From positions 25,212,501-25,276,500 of the forward strand of contig NC_083383.1 in assembly GCF_031755915.1 (NCBI RefSeq): a DNA stretch of 64,000 nucleotides, in the 5' to 3' direction. Positions 46,053 to 58,700 of the stretch are shown here, in pieces (within the stretch, counting starts at the first letter, position 1; each line of letters starts with the position of its first letter). A model generated the notes under the pieces. It was not told the origin of the DNA and did no database searches. It was given only the letters and a program-made list of their open reading frames with translations. A program made the position numbers and the translations under genes. Source of the stretch: Ziziphus jujuba (lineage: Eukaryota; Streptophyta; Magnoliopsida; Rosales; Rhamnaceae).

Positions 46053-46064
46053 GCTCTGATACCA
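46053..46064 (-). other. Copia primer-binding site
   Basis: Plus-strand GCTCTGATACCA is the complement of TGGTATCAGAGC, an exact 12-base match to the initiator-Met tRNA 3' end, three bases from the 5' LTR. Confidence 0.9.
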
Positions 46065-46067
46065 CTT

Positions 46068-47102
46068 TGTTGGGGTGAGAAGGTTATGACCAAGAGCAAG
46101 CTAGCTTGAAGTGTTAGCAACAAGCAAGCTTTTGGTGATGCTCTTGGGAATGGTTGTGTGTGAGTTGTGTTTTTAGGTTTTGGTTATGGTGTTTTCTGGT
46201 TTTTAGGGTTCCTAGAGTGTTCTAAGGTGTTGAAGAAGAGATAAGAAGAAGGGGACCACGTTGCTTTTGAAAAATGAGGCTTGGATGTGTAGCCATTTCA
46301 TTCATTTTACAACATAAGCTTGAAATTACAACTAGTTCACACATGCCAAGCATGTGAGCTTACAAAATGATTAAAGTATTTGAAATTTAAAAAGTAAAAT
46401 GGTCAACACCTAAATTTTCATACACAAAAGAGTCAAAAACCAGCTGCAACATGTCTATTCCAAATATAGTAAAAAGTGGCACATGGTTTGAACTAAGTTC
46501 CTATTGTTTAACTAGTTTGGGTAAACAACCAAACTAGCTTCACCTACTTAGTTCCCCTTTGTATCTACTTATGAAACTTGGTTTGAAGCATCCTTGGTCA
46601 TCAATAAATATTGTTCCAAGAGCTAGGAAAGTTCTGGAACCGGATCATGGGCCAAACAGCTCCAAAGCTGATCCATACTCTGCATACTGGGCCCATCAGA
46701 TACAGCAATCGGTTTGGAATAGAAAATGGACTTTCCCATGTCATTTGGACCTGAAAGTTGAACCATAGTCTTATATATATGTCTGTAGATATCCCTCCAA
46801 ATTTCAGCCCAAACCTCCATTTGCAACCTGAGATATAAGATAAATAGTGGAACTATGTTGCTGGAAATTATGAATCCAGCACCATAGGCATTTCAAGCAT
46901 AACATTCCTACTCTTTTGTGCATAATTTTGCCTATACTTTTGCATACATAACTTAGGCACAAAACATTATCAAAATATACCTTGCATAAATTAAAAACAT
47001 ACAAAAAAATATAAACTCATAAAAGGAAAGGATTTGATACCAAGGTGTGCATGCTAGCCGGTGACATGCACCATCAAGTGGCAAAATTGCCACACTTCAA
47101 CA
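46068..47102 (-). mobile_element. Copia 5' LTR, 1,035 bp
   Basis: Same length as the 3' LTR, starts TGTTGGGG and ends CTTCAACA on the plus strand. The promoter should lie in this LTR, driving minus-strand transcription into gag-pol; I did not assign a TATA box with confidence. Confidence 0.93.
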
Positions 47103-47175
47103 CATGGAATGTTACGGACTCCTCGTCATTGATCCTCAAGGGTGGCTCCCCTCTCCTCATTCTTGATTCTGTCAT
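47103..47175 (-). CDS. Element Y gag, first 24 codons
   Basis: ATG at 47173-47175 starts MTESRMRRGEPPLRINDEES followed by VTFH, matching MADSRVRKGDPPLRINEEEF of element U. It reads into the CATGG duplication and resumes in frame at 40917. It confirms the gag start and the nested insertion. Confidence 0.82.
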
Positions 47176-48321
47176 GTTAGTATAATAATGCAAAAATAAA
47201 ATAAATCCTCACAATATTCACTCCCTCACGTGTTTCACTCAAACAAGGTCTCGACACTCGTGTTTGCACACTAGTTTAGGCTTTTACCCTCTTTTAAGCT
47301 CACACACTCTTGCCTTTTTCCACTCAATGAATTATCTCAAAGTTCTAATTAAAACACCCACAAAACAGAAATTAGATCACTAATTTGTTTTAATTAAACT
47401 TATCAACAAAACAGTAGCAAAAAGTAGGCAATACCGAAAGAATCCAACAAATCCTAATTTTTCGGCTTTCTAGACAAGAAAACACAAAATAATGGGAAAA
47501 CGTTGGAATTTTTGAAAACTGCACCAGTTGGTAGTAGATTATGAGTTCAAGAATAAAATTCCAGAAAAAGAAATTCAAATACGAACAAGAATCAAAGAGA
47601 ACAAAATTATAGAAAAGTGTTGGTTGTTGTTCTTGTAATTCAAGTTTTGTATCAATTCCTTTATCTAATTTTAATCCAAATAATTTAAACACCCAAAATC
47701 CAAATATCCAGCAGCAAAAATAATTCTCCAGCAACTCAAATATTGAATAAATAATAAAAAACCAGCAGCTCCAACAAATTTCCAGCAAACAAATCAAACT
47801 CCAACAAACCGAAATATTTTTTTTTCTTCTTTTTTTTTGTTTTTTTTTTTATTCGTCTTTACCTTCTTTTTTTTTTTCACTCACAGAACATAAACAACTG
47901 CAGTAGCAAGAATAATTACCAAAATTGCAATTCCAACTCCAAAACAAACACCAAACCCGTGGCCTCCAAATAAACAAAATGTACAGTTTTTTTTTTTTTT
48001 TTTTAAATGTTGCCGCAAACTTCTTTTTTTTTTTTTTTTTTTTTGTTGAATATATGAATGCAAATATTTAAGACTAAAACAGCAAAGGAAAATCAACAAA
48101 AAACCAAAATTATCAAGAACAATGATAAAAGACAACCAACAAATTAGGAAACAAAAATACGATAAAACTAGGAAATCCTAATTCAACTAGGAATGAATTT
48201 TTTTTTTTTTAAGATGCTGAACGTGTATAGGATGGATGCAACCTTAACCTAATGCTAAAATTGCAGAATAACACAAAAACAAATAAAGCAAATAAAGATA
48301 GATCAAACCTGAACAATATTT
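47176..48321 (-). other. Element Y leader region with long poly-T runs
   Basis: About 1.1 kb non-coding leader between gag ATG and PBS, collinear with the leader of U. Plus-strand T runs at about 47817-47880 and 47990-48045 are unusually long. The minus-strand frame 47390-47797 with hydrophobic composition is an artefact of A/T richness. Confidence 0.65.
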
Positions 48322-48333
48322 AGCTCTGATACT
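48322..48333 (-). other. Element Y primer-binding site, degenerate
   Basis: Plus-strand AGCTCTGATACT is the complement of AGTATCAGAGCT; it matches the tRNA-Met PBS except at both ends. The LTR begins at 48337. Confidence 0.7.
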
Positions 48334-48336
48334 AAA

Positions 48337-49095
48337 TGATACGAACCGAGGACGACCTGCTCCTAAACCCGTATTATATTAGCCAGGATCTTAATTAAGT
48401 TCAAGTTCTAATGGAATGGACCTCAACCCCTAACCAACCTGTGGTTAAAAACCTTGGTATAATATAGACGCCACAATAGGGGATGGAAAACCTATTGATA
48501 AGTCAAACTAAAACAACCAATTCCCTAATGGTGTTTTAGGTGTTCTCAAAGAACAAAGAGATAATTAATCTCACAAGTATTTTTTTAGTCAAATCAAAGT
48601 TGTTTTATTATTGAAAAATAAGCCTTTAAATAGGCTTGAAAGAAACAAAATAGAAAACTAGTTGATTAGTTGACAACTAAGCTGTTTTTATCCAATCTCC
48701 AGCTAGTTTAGACTCCAAATCAGCTCCCATATGCCACGTATGATGCCAAATAGGATTAATAATGATTCCCATACCTCTTCCCTTGATTGGAATAAGTCAA
48801 ACTTGCTTTAATAACAAAAGAAGTCAAAGTCAGCACCAAAATGAGCAATTTCGGCCAACATGAGGAGTCATGTGCACAAGTGCAATTTAAATGCTTTTGC
48901 TTCTACCTTGACATGATTCTATGGCCTCTTGGTGATATCAATTAAGTTTATAAAGCATTGAATCTATTCATTGCTGCTCGGGGTCCAAAAATATACCAAA
49001 ACATCTTGTTGGGTCCATTTTTTCCTTCGTAACTTAGATACAAGAGACGAGCTTTGTATCTTTGGATAATATCATGCCTTTTTGACATTGAATCA
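48337..49095 (-). mobile_element. Element Y 5' LTR, internally deleted (759 bp)
   Basis: Left 315 bp closely match the 3' LTR (36955-37265) up to AAAGAAACAAAATA, then the sequence switches to a more diverged LTR segment (GAAAACTAGTTGATTAG) resembling 61480-61700. About 250 bp are missing across the switch. The right end ATTGAATCA|CTCCTTC gives, on the minus strand, PPT GAAGGAG followed by TGATTCAATG, the best view of the canonical LTR start in this family. Confidence 0.75.
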
Positions 49096-49235
49096 CTCCT
49101 TCGATGAAGCTAACTAGATGGTCATTGAATTTTCTAGCTTGTGCCCTAGTGATTAGTCCCGACTTCATTAATAAAGGATCAGCACCTAAACGGGTAGACG
49201 GTTGTATGAGTACGAGCAGATTCTCATCATAGCTT
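49096..49235 (-). mobile_element. Gypsy internal 3'-end remnant right of the Y LTR
   Basis: PPT and post-integrase tail of another minus-strand gypsy copy (plus strand TTGTGCCCTAGTGATTAGTC...GGATCAGCACC), ending near AGATTCTCATCATA. As at 31231-32449, an LTR is flanked on its 'wrong' side by an internal 3' end. Confidence 0.65.
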
Positions 49236-49446
49236 CCTTATGATAACAGCTACTTTGAACTCTTCGCTTATGGCCATCCCTTTGGCATAAATTTCATGCA
49301 AGATCACCTGGATCTCTTGAACTTAATTAATGATGGTCTTTGTGTCTACTATTATATAATTTAGGAATCTCTTTATTATAAAGCATGTTATTCACTAATA
49401 TAGTGTATCTAAGCTCAGTTATTTTTTTGATTTCTAAAGTTTTTGT

Positions 49447-51990
49447 ATAACAACTCATCCCAAAAAAATACTTGAACTATAAAATTTTGGTCGGTTTGAC
49501 TAAGGTTATTTTAAGTGGGACCAAGTTAGACTTTTCTTTAGAGATGGAGTTTGGTTTTCACTTTTATACCATTGAAGAGAGCTCGTCAATATGAGTTCGT
49601 AGATTAGTGATAAGCCTAATTTGGATATTAGTACTTTATCTGTGTCTAAATAAGTGTAGACTTTTATTTGTTAGTGATCCAAAAGGCTATTTATATCTTG
49701 AAGAGCATGCCAGGGGATTAAACAAATTCTAAAATATCAAAAAAATCCTTAAACCACCCATTCCCAACCTGATTTTGTACAATCACCAACACTGATTAGA
49801 GAATCATCAAATTGGTGAATTTTCTGATGAAATTAATCCACACGCACCAACCTAATAGATTGCCAATGGAATTTTCATCAAACCCATAAAATCTCACTAT
49901 TGGAGGTTTGAAGACGCATTAGAATTGAAGACATTTCTAATGGCCATTAGAAATTACACATTCATTGTGCAGCTGAATGTTTGACATTAGATTCCACCTG
50001 ATTCTAGCAAATAAACCCTCACCGTCACCACTACTAGATTACCCATTACCTCACCAACTTCCCATAAAAAAATGTTCCATTTTTAGGTTAATTAGTTTAA
50101 TACTGAAAAAAGTTGGACCATGTTTGGACATAATAGGATAAATTGGATACAATTAAAGTTAAATTAGTATATTAGATGTTAATAGGACTCATGGGGAGGT
50201 TTAATTTCATAAAATTGGTCTTCGAGTCAAAAATCTCAATTTTGGGTATCGGGTCCTAAGGGTTCACTGTATAATTGAACCCTTTAATGTTCAATTTATG
50301 TAATTTTAGAGTTGTATAAAATACTTGAAAGCATTTGGTACGCATCAACGTTTTGGGATTTACTTTTAGAGAATAAAAAATATTTTATTATATTATGGGC
50401 ATCCATACTAAGATAAAAGGTGGCCATATGGAGGAATAGGAATAGATATCAGCGGTGTCAATGATTGATTTTTATTTTTAAATTATTTTGGACATAGTAA
50501 TACAATATATATGGTTTGAATATTTTATATATTTGATTCGATTTAAATGCTTATTGTATACATAAATGGATATATGCTTTTATATATATGTGTTATCATT
50601 TTTTGTGATCTTTTACTTTTATACATATGTGTTATCATTTTGTGAGATTTTTGAGAAGCTTTTAAATTCTAATGAGTTCATGATTAACTTCACGATCTTG
50701 GTATTTATATTGATGTTTAAATATTTTATGGTGTTATAAATATCATTGACAGTATTTATGTTTTGGTATAAAATGATGATTTGGAATATTTAAATAAAAT
50801 GCTCGGGTCTAAATATTAAATTATGGATTATGATATTGCATTTGTTGAGAAAAAATGCAAAGTATAATTTTGAAAGTATTGTTATGAATGCTATACTATT
50901 ATTTGTAAAGGTGTACAATATTGTACCAATGGTTCTGTTATATGTTATTAGCCGTTCACACGCTTAGTTATTCTACATGTAATCACAATATGAGAGAATG
51001 ATGATGATTTGTATGCTAGTCTCTTGAAGTGAGGATGTGTAGTATGCCACTCCCCCACGACTGTAGAATGACAGATTGTCATGGCATGAGAGAATGATGA
51101 TTAGGTCTTACGCCATTCTCTTAGTGTGATGATGAGTTCTATGTTACTTCTTCATAACGATGGGTTCTGTGTATCTCTTTTCTATCTTGTGGTGTTATAG
51201 GATGCATCTACTGATGCTAGATAGTATGGTACATTGAATGCCTTTCTCTCTGGTGTACATATATTGGTGGCTTTAATACATTTTCATTATTGATTCTATT
51301 ATTATTATTATATTGTTTATTGATGAGCAACAAATTTACATGTCAGCCAGTTAGTAACATTTTAGATTCTTTAATCACAAAATGCTCATGTTATGGTATT
51401 GATTTAGGGTACAAATTGGATTTTGTGAAATGATTAAAAATGGAAAACTTTTCAAACGAGTGAAAGTATGGTCTTTAGAGAAAAGTTTTGAAGATTAATG
51501 ACTATTTCATATTATTACTTCATTATGCTCACTGAGTTTTTCTCATATTTTTTATTTTAAATTGTTCCCCTAGGCCTCAGCTGAGAGGTTACGTCTATCA
51601 CTTCCAGGCATTTTCATTGTTGTATGGTTTTCTGCTACTAATACATTGTTCTTTCCTTTTGACTCTAATTATAGTAAGTAGTATATTTTTTCACTAAATT
51701 CTTTTATATATATTGAGCACTTTTGATATTTTTGCATTTGTTCTTTTGTACTTTTTAAAATACTTTGGTTAATTAACCTAATGTTTACAACTCATATATT
51801 TATCATTGATTGATGATTTTGTGAGAATTCTATAAAAAAATGTTTATTTTATTTTTATATGTGCTGATGGTTCACACCTTAATTACAGGGAGCTTTTATG
51901 GATTTTCGATAGGAAATCTAGTAGAGCTTCCTTAGACTAGACCGCTTCGGTTGTCAGACCCTAGGAGAATAGCAGTCCTATCATTTTGGT
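49447..51990. mobile_element. Decayed long LTR, inverted relative of the solo LTR at 26454
   Basis: Read in reverse complement it shares ordered landmarks with 26454-29730: TATAACA(A)CTCATCCC at the start; ATGAGTTCGTAGATTAGTG (49590) against the complement of CTAGTCTATGAACTCAT (29401); TAGTATGG (51223); CTCACTGAG (51529) against CTCAGTGAG (26918); and TTAAATTGTTCCCCTAGGCC (51563) against the complement of the segment near 26880. No coding domain is seen. The right end is uncertain. Much older than the solo LTR copy. Confidence 0.5.
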
Positions 51991-53100
51991 TGTTTTTTAT
52001 ATGTTTTATTCTCTTTTTGAAAGAAAAACTTCAATTGAGGTTTTTAAACAATATTTGCTCAAATTTATTTAGAGTTAAACATGACATATAAAGATTAGAC
52101 CCTAGGAAATGAGCTTTGGCATGTACACTTCCTTCTACAAGGTGTAATGACATCTTAGGGCTTCTAAAAGTTTAAATTTAGTAGCTTGGGTGTGCACACT
52201 TCATCTTATCAAGTCTACAAGCCAAGCCATGCAAGGAAAGAAGAGGAAGTGGCATGCCCATGCACCCCTTTCTCACATGTGGACCATTTTATGAGCTCAA
52301 CTATGGCTGAATGTTGATTTTTGAAACTCAAGGCTAGGTCATTTATTAAGAATGTGACATGTATGTGCCTATCTTTGGATTATAACCTTGTGATGGAGAT
52401 CAAAGGGTGAAGATTAAGTTATCTAGGGTAAAGATTAAAAGGAAATCTTGAGATTGGCTATATAGTTTCCTGAAAGGCAAAGGAAGAAAAAAGGACTCAT
52501 AATTACGTTAGAGGGACACCAAGATTTAGAGAGAGATATGTATTCTTATAAAGAGAAGCTCTAGGATTTAGAGTTCTTGAAGAGCTTAAGGTTTTGAGTT
52601 TGCTTGGAGATGTCACCGCCTATTGAGAATCTCTTCATCTCTACTTTCTATTTTAAATATCTTACATGTTTTGTAATAGAAATTTTTTATTTTATTAAGA
52701 CAATATTTAAATTTATGAGATTCTATTTTGTTTATGTTTTTTTTGTTTGTTTCTATGAGAGGCAAGATCATTTGACCTAGGTCATTAATGAATCTTGGAT
52801 TATGTGTATGATGGATTGATTTGGTTTATTAATGATATAATTTCTATTCAATTACTTGTATTTTTCTTGGATTAATTGAAGAACATACCTAATTAGATTG
52901 AGAAATTGAGTTTGTTATAAAAGGAAGAAAGCTTGGGTATCTTCTTTCTTACACCATTAACAACATTATACATAGTAGATGTTCTTGTTGATCTCATCTT
53001 GGAACTTCTTAACAGCATCCACCTTTGGAATACTTGAATATATAAAATCATACATACAATTCTACATAACCATGATATAATATTTATTCGAGTACTTCCA
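51991..53100. other. Non-coding A/T-rich stretch, possible LTR-like sequence
   Basis: No domain or long frame. Around 52460-52640 a GGCTATATAGTTTCC block is followed by AGAGAGAGATATG and a T-rich segment, the composition of a retrotransposon promoter-R region, but no TG...CA ends or PBS could be fixed. Confidence 0.3.
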
Positions 53101-53102
53101 AT

Positions 53103-53315
53103 TTACATACAACTTTCTAGCCTTGATAGTGCTACATTATGAAGAATTGGTAGTGGATCCACTTCCGAAGCAAGATCAAGCTTCATAAAAGTCAAATTCA
53201 TCATCAATGTAATTTTCAACCTCTGATAATTAGTCCCATTCAAAGTTATCATGACATTTACTAGTATAGTATTTATTTTAAGAGTGATGTTAGCTGTAAA
53301 AATAGCAAACATCAT
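53103..53315 (-). pseudogene. Copia-like gag N-terminal scrap
   Basis: Minus-strand translation includes ITLNGTNYQRLKITLMMNLT followed by FMKLDLASEVDPLP, matching the opening of plant copia gag (LNGTNYxxWKxxLxxxLxxMDLDLA). The usual Trp is replaced. No adjacent protease or integrase on this strand. Confidence 0.45.
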
Positions 53316-53689
53316 AAATGCATAATATCAATACAATTATGCAAATAGTATTTGGCCAACTTCTTATCTATATTATTTCAAATAAAATCCCCAAGGTCCT
53401 TGAAGCACAAAGGATACCCATATAGAAGCCAGGGATAATTAGTCAAATCAATATAACCAAATATAATGAACTAAGTTATCAATAAGGCAATTTCGAATCT
53501 ATGATCCATGGCATTCAATGATGCCTGCTACTAATCTAAGTATCCTACAAAGCAATTAAACTACCTATAGGTGGCCTAATCACCTTTATGAACTATACAA
53601 ATTAAGTGAGAGGAAATAGTTTCATTGACAATTTCATAACATAGGCAAATCTAAGAGTTATGACAAGCAAGTACTAAAATATCCTACTT

Positions 53690-54080
53690 TGTAATGCCCT
53701 GCTCTCTTTCCACCAATATTATCCCCTATTTACCCATAATGCTCCAAAAGGTATGGTGATTTTTTGTTCAGACTTCTTAAGGGGTCACCTATCCTTGAAT
53801 TGCTCTCATTAATAAACCTTAAAGTCAAACGCTCTACAAAGGCCTCAGTTGTTAAGAGAGTGTATACTTTACATTTGAACTATCTTCTTTCCACACCAAG
53901 ATGATGTGAGATTGGATACTAAGTGACCTTCACAAGTAAGGTAGGCTACTAGTGCCTCGCATCCATCCACACTTACTCTAGTGGTATTACACCGGTTCAT
54001 CCCTCGTTGTCATAATTTGCCTCAATGTGTTATTCATTGATCTTAGTTTTTCTGGTCTCGCATCCTTCAAGGCTCACAGG
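53690..54080. other. Decayed LTR-like repeat
   Basis: Contains TGCCCTGCTCTCTTTCCACC, GGGGTCACCTATCC, AATTGCTCTC and TTAAAGTCAAACGCTC, an arrangement reminiscent of LTR/UTR sequence of some plant gypsy elements (GGGTCACCCATCC...CTTAACT). No ends or coding region identified. Confidence 0.3.
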
Positions 54081-54639
54081 TCTTACATATTTACTATACC
54101 AACTTAGATTATGATTATTATATTGACAATTTCATATTATGAGGAAGTTAAGTTTCATGAAGGTGAGCATTTGATATCTTATACCACTATGTTAACAATG
54201 GCATAAAGCTTGAAAGAAAAGAAAATATCATAAAATATTTCAATTTTGGCCATCGACTAGCATGGTTTATGATCAAATTCTTGTGGTTTTGTACAAAATT
54301 CAAACATGGAAAACTTTCCATTCCAATAAAAAATAACCATTTAACAAAACAACTTAAAATAACAATTTGAAAATTGAAATTTTGTTTTTCACGATGGAAA
54401 ACCATTAGAACCAGTACACCCAACACTAATATTGTCTATGAACTTGACATATTTGCTTTGATAGCAATTAAAAGAATTATGCCATGATCTGCATCCTATT
54501 ACCAACTAGTATTTGTAGTTGAACTTTGCTCTTAACAACCAATTTATTCAAGTAGTTCATTAATTCTTAAACAAGAAAAAGCATGTTCTTCAATCCCTCA
54601 AAACTAAAGGACCTTTATATAGTTTTTTAGGACACACTT

Positions 54640-54795
54640 ATATGTGGCATATGTCCACATATTTGTCACAATACTTACACATTTGGCAAATGTCACACAT
54701 ATGTCATAATGTGCATACATATTAGACACATGTCAAACACTTGTTGCAAATCTCACATACATTTTCCATATGTGCAACACTTGTCATAATTCAAT
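54640..54795. repeat. Degenerate CACATATGTCA-type repeats
   Basis: ACATATGT/ACACATGTCA/ACATTTGGCAAATGTCA variants recur about eight times in 150 bp with 12-20 bp spacing. The array includes the palindromes CATATG and ATTTGGCAAAT. Function unknown. Confidence 0.5.
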
Positions 54796-54949
54796 AATAA
54801 TTATGATCAAATAATGTATAATAATAATAATTTTAAACAAAAAAAAGAACCCAAAAAGACTTCACTGTAAATACCAATTAATCAGAATGCCCATTATTGA
54901 AACATAGAAGTCAATTAAATGAGTTAAAGAATTATGGGTAGTCCACATA

Positions 54950-55745
54950 TAAAAATTCTGACATACACAACAAAGAACAACATTACGAGTAAGAACAACC
55001 AAATAAACATCAATAGAGAGAACATAAAACGTGATAGAAGCAAATTAAAAAACAAAAACACAATATTTTGGATCAAAGTTAGAAATCCACGCAATGAGAC
55101 ATAAGCCCAATTTTAGAGCAATTATATAATTGAATATTTGTATGGCAAAGAAATAATAGCATAGTTAAAATTATCTCAACAAACTATTGGTTCATGCTCA
55201 TCTAGGATCTAAAGTACAAAAGAGATGGTTGCGTAAAACTAACAAAAAATAATGGATTGAAAATAAAAAAAAAAGGGTCAATTATAATGGTCTGACTCTT
55301 GCAAAGATGATTCGATTTAAATTTCAAAAGAAAACTCTAAAAATATGTTTATAACAATAATAAATTATTATTAAAAAAAAGTGTGTTGGAAAAAAAATAT
55401 GAGAGAGGGTTTCAAAAGAAGCCGATAGCTAAACACAATGTTTAGCAACTAATTGGACAAAATAGCAAGACTAACATTAAAGAAAACAACATATTATTAT
55501 TTAGACCCCATTTGGCAGGGCTTTTAGAAAGTTAAAAGCAATTTTTGAGCCTCAAAGGCTACTTTTGAGAGTGTTTGGATAATTTTTTAGAACTGCTTCT
55601 CATCTCCTAAAGCAATTCTAGCTAAAGCAGTAAAGAGTGATTTTTTCAAAATACATTTTTAAAGAATTTGAAGAAAAAGAAAAAGCAAAGTAAAAGTTTT
55701 GTTAAATAGGACCTCAATACAAAATCTTGCATTTGGATTATGGTA
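54950..55745. repeat. Dispersed duplication, block A
   Basis: Shares a collinear series of segments with 62975-63600, for example CACAATATTTTGGAT, AAGTTAGAAATCCA, TTATCTCAACAAACTATT, AGAGATGG and ACTCTTGCAAAGATGATT. Divergence is roughly 15-20% by eye. It carries a MITE (55503-55716) that block B lacks. Non-coding. Confidence 0.7.
55503..55716. mobile_element. hAT-like MITE, about 214 bp
   Basis: Starts AGACCCCATTTGGCAGGGCT and ends GTTTTGTTAAATAGGACCTC, which are imperfect terminal inverted repeats. Internal sequence is AT-rich with AGCAATTTTTG/CTGCTTCTC motifs typical of hAT-derived MITEs. The paralogous block B reads TTATTTAAGTACAAAATC without it, supporting insertion. A clean 8-bp target-site duplication is not visible. 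Confidence 0.55.
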
Positions 55746-58700
55746 ATTCATTTGACTATCCTTGGCCCATGTATGAATATCCTTTGTGCTATGAGGACCC
55801 TATCAATATTATATATTTTGATATCTAGTTGAGAAGGCTGTGAAGATAGCATTTGCATAGTTGCTATTGTGTAGTGCATTCATTTTTATTTTTTTTCGTT
55901 GTTTTCACATCTAGGAGTACCCCTATACTTTACCTATAAATGTTATGGTATAGTTAGATTGAAAACTAATTATTAGAAGCATACAAAAATTTTGATAATG
56001 ATCTTGACTCTCATAAAGCTAGATTTAGCTTAAGAAATTGGTACATTAGAGACACCAAATGATTAATAGTACTACCGAAGCTAAATGTTCTATATGAACT
56101 TGAAGCTGTATAAGTGCTATATGATAATCATGGAGAATCACATGAATGAATTTGAATTTTTCAAGTATCTTAAATATGGATACTATGAATAAACTCATAA
56201 GTTACTTAGAAATTATCAATTTTGATAAATTGAGAAACACTATCATTTGGATTTATTGAACTTTATTATGTATGATGAAATTAGTAGTGAGAATAAGCTT
56301 ATTTTTGAAACTTTCCTTCTTAGTATAATAAGCTCATGGACCTTGATATGGATATTAATGAGGTGTATCTGACTTACATTATAATAAAGAGTCTTCCATC
56401 TCTTTTGACAATGTTGGGTCAAGCATCAACACACTACAAAGTTTGCATGAGGTTTGGAGAAGTTAAGTTTTATTATTCATTTTAAGGAGAAGGATGACAT
56501 CAAGCTGAACATATCTAAATTTTTGGCTACATGACAAATTAAAGAGACAGATTCAAAAAGAATTTTGCCAAAAAAAAACAACAAAAACTAAAATCCAATA
56601 AGAAAAAGGATTTTATGATGCTAAGTCATTGACAAAAAAGGTGGTCTATCATCAGTATGTGGAAAGACAAAATTATTTCCTATATGTGCAATTTTGGCTA
56701 TAGTTTGGTGAACTATTTGAAGTTGATGGCTTAGCAAAATACAATATGGAATGTAAAGCCAATTGAGACTAACCATTGCAAGATTTTATGTGGTATTCTG
56801 TGATAACTTGGCTTATAAGCTAGTTTCTGTATTAAAAATTCCCTTGTTTTGTTGTTGTTACTCCTATAGTTACAACTATATGTGTTAGAATTAGTAATAA
56901 TTCTTTATGGTATGCCACTGATGTCTGCATTTTAGTTACACCATTTGTCTCGAGAAACTATAAGTATTTTATTACCTAAAATAATGACTCCTTCTATGAT
57001 GGATATGGTGTGATTGTCTGCAAGAAGTTTGATGCTTTGGTTACCATAGGAATTCAAGGTGAAAATAGTTTCAGATAAGTAAAAAATTGAAGCTTGTGAG
57101 GTCTATGAAGGGTGGTGAATTTTATGACAAATATGATGAGGTTGGACAGAATCCATGGCCATTTAAAATTTTATTCGTGTGAGTATAGTATTGATCCAAA
57201 TTATGCAATGCTTGACATTTCTCAACAATTGACATTGTTGAAAGGAAGAATCGTATATTGTGTATATAGTGCGGTGTGTTTTGGTAAATTTAATTTGCCA
57301 GTTTTCTTGTGTATAAGGTTGTGAAGCCAGGGTTGTGCTTTATAATTCTAAAGTTAAGATTTTGAATCCTATAACCTTTAATGGTTATTTTGTTGGATAT
57401 TGTTAAGGATCTAATCTCATACCACCAAGATTATTAAGTTAGACAAAATAGCCTATTTTGAGGACATTTTAGTATCGGTAAAAGTAAGGGTCCAAGAGGA
57501 GCTTGAATTTAGAGAATGAAGTGCTTTCATTCCCACTATTGATATTTCTAATGAAGATATTGTTGATTCGATAGTTGTGGAGGCAGTAGTCAGATAGGAT
57601 TGAACATATTGAGATAGAATAATACGTTCTTGTTGCAGCTTTTGTGAGTTTTGTTGTACCTAATGACTATGAGGTTTATCTGTAGGAATACGAGTTTGAC
57701 ATAAGTGATGAGTCAAATTTAGTCATTTCTAAGGAATCCTTGAATAGCTCATTGTCTAACTTTTGGTTAGATATAATAAAAGATAAAATTCATCAATCTA
57801 TTGATGTATGAGTTTTGGTTGAGTTACCTAAAGATAGCAAGTCTTTGGGGGTGCAAATAGGTCTTTAAGTCCAAAAGAAACTCCAATGGTTAAGTGAAAA
57901 GATATAAAGCTGGACTAATTGCCAAAACGTTTAGCCAAAAAGAGAGAATAGACTATAAATAGACTTACTACCTTATATCCATAAAAGATTCTCTTAGAAC
58001 CATTATGGTGATTATGGCTCCTTTGGACTTGAAGTTGCATTAGATGGAGATTTATATAAGGACGTGTATGTGGTACAACATGTTGGCTTTCAAACAATGG
58101 GAAGTGATAATTGTTTTGCAAGCTTGAAAAGTCCATTTATAGTATTAAGTAAGCCTTGTCACAGTGATATCTCAGTTTTGATGAGATTATCACTAGGCAT
58201 TATTTTAAGGAGAATTTGTTGATTAATGCATATGTATGAAAGTCAATGGAAGTATTCTACATTATATGGTATTGTATATTGTTACATACTATTGGCTTTC
58301 ATTGATTCTAACCTATTGATTGGGATAAGAAAAAAAAAAATGATGTGTAGCCATTTTTCGATATGGAGGATTTTAAAGAGGTTTCATTTGTATTGGGAAC
58401 AAAGATTTTTCAAGAAATGCCTAATTATGTATTGCACTTCTCTTAGTCAAAGCTTATGTTGAAAAGCTTATGAAAAGTTATAATATGCATAATAATTCTC
58501 ATAGTGTGGTATCTATAGTTATAGGTGACAAACTGTCTAGGGATCTATGTTCCAAGAATGAGAGTGAAAGGGACAATGAAAGTAATCCTATACTCTTTTG
58601 CATTTAGTAGTTTGAGGTTCACTCAAGATTGCACACTATCGGATATTGTTTATGTTGTGGATGTGTTTTAGTAAATTCTTAAGTAGTCTTGGTGTTTGCT

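Larger units (their letters stand above)
40918..47102 (-). mobile_element. Nearly intact Ty1/copia retrotransposon, 6,185 bp
   Basis: Complete structure: 1,035-bp LTRs at both ends, PPT, PBS, one gag-pol frame of 1,328 codons with a single premature stop, and a perfect CATGG target-site duplication. By eye I count nine substitutions and no indel between its LTRs (about 0.9%). At a commonly used plant rate of 1.3e-8 per site per year this suggests insertion roughly 0.3 million years ago (inference). It is the youngest clearly dated event outside the tandem array, and it is nested in element Y, which is nested in W. Its gag and integrase are related to copia-II of the tandem array. Confidence 0.93.

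Noticed and set aside
47390..47797. Hydrophobic minus-strand frame of 135 codons resembling a membrane protein
   Set aside because: It lies in the A/T-rich gypsy leader; Phe/Leu/Ile richness comes from poly-A/T runs.
57112..57324. 70-codon plus-strand frame as an independent small gene
   Set aside because: Its content matches copia integrase fragments in shifting frames (KGGEFYDKYDEVG region), so it is part of the decayed copia.
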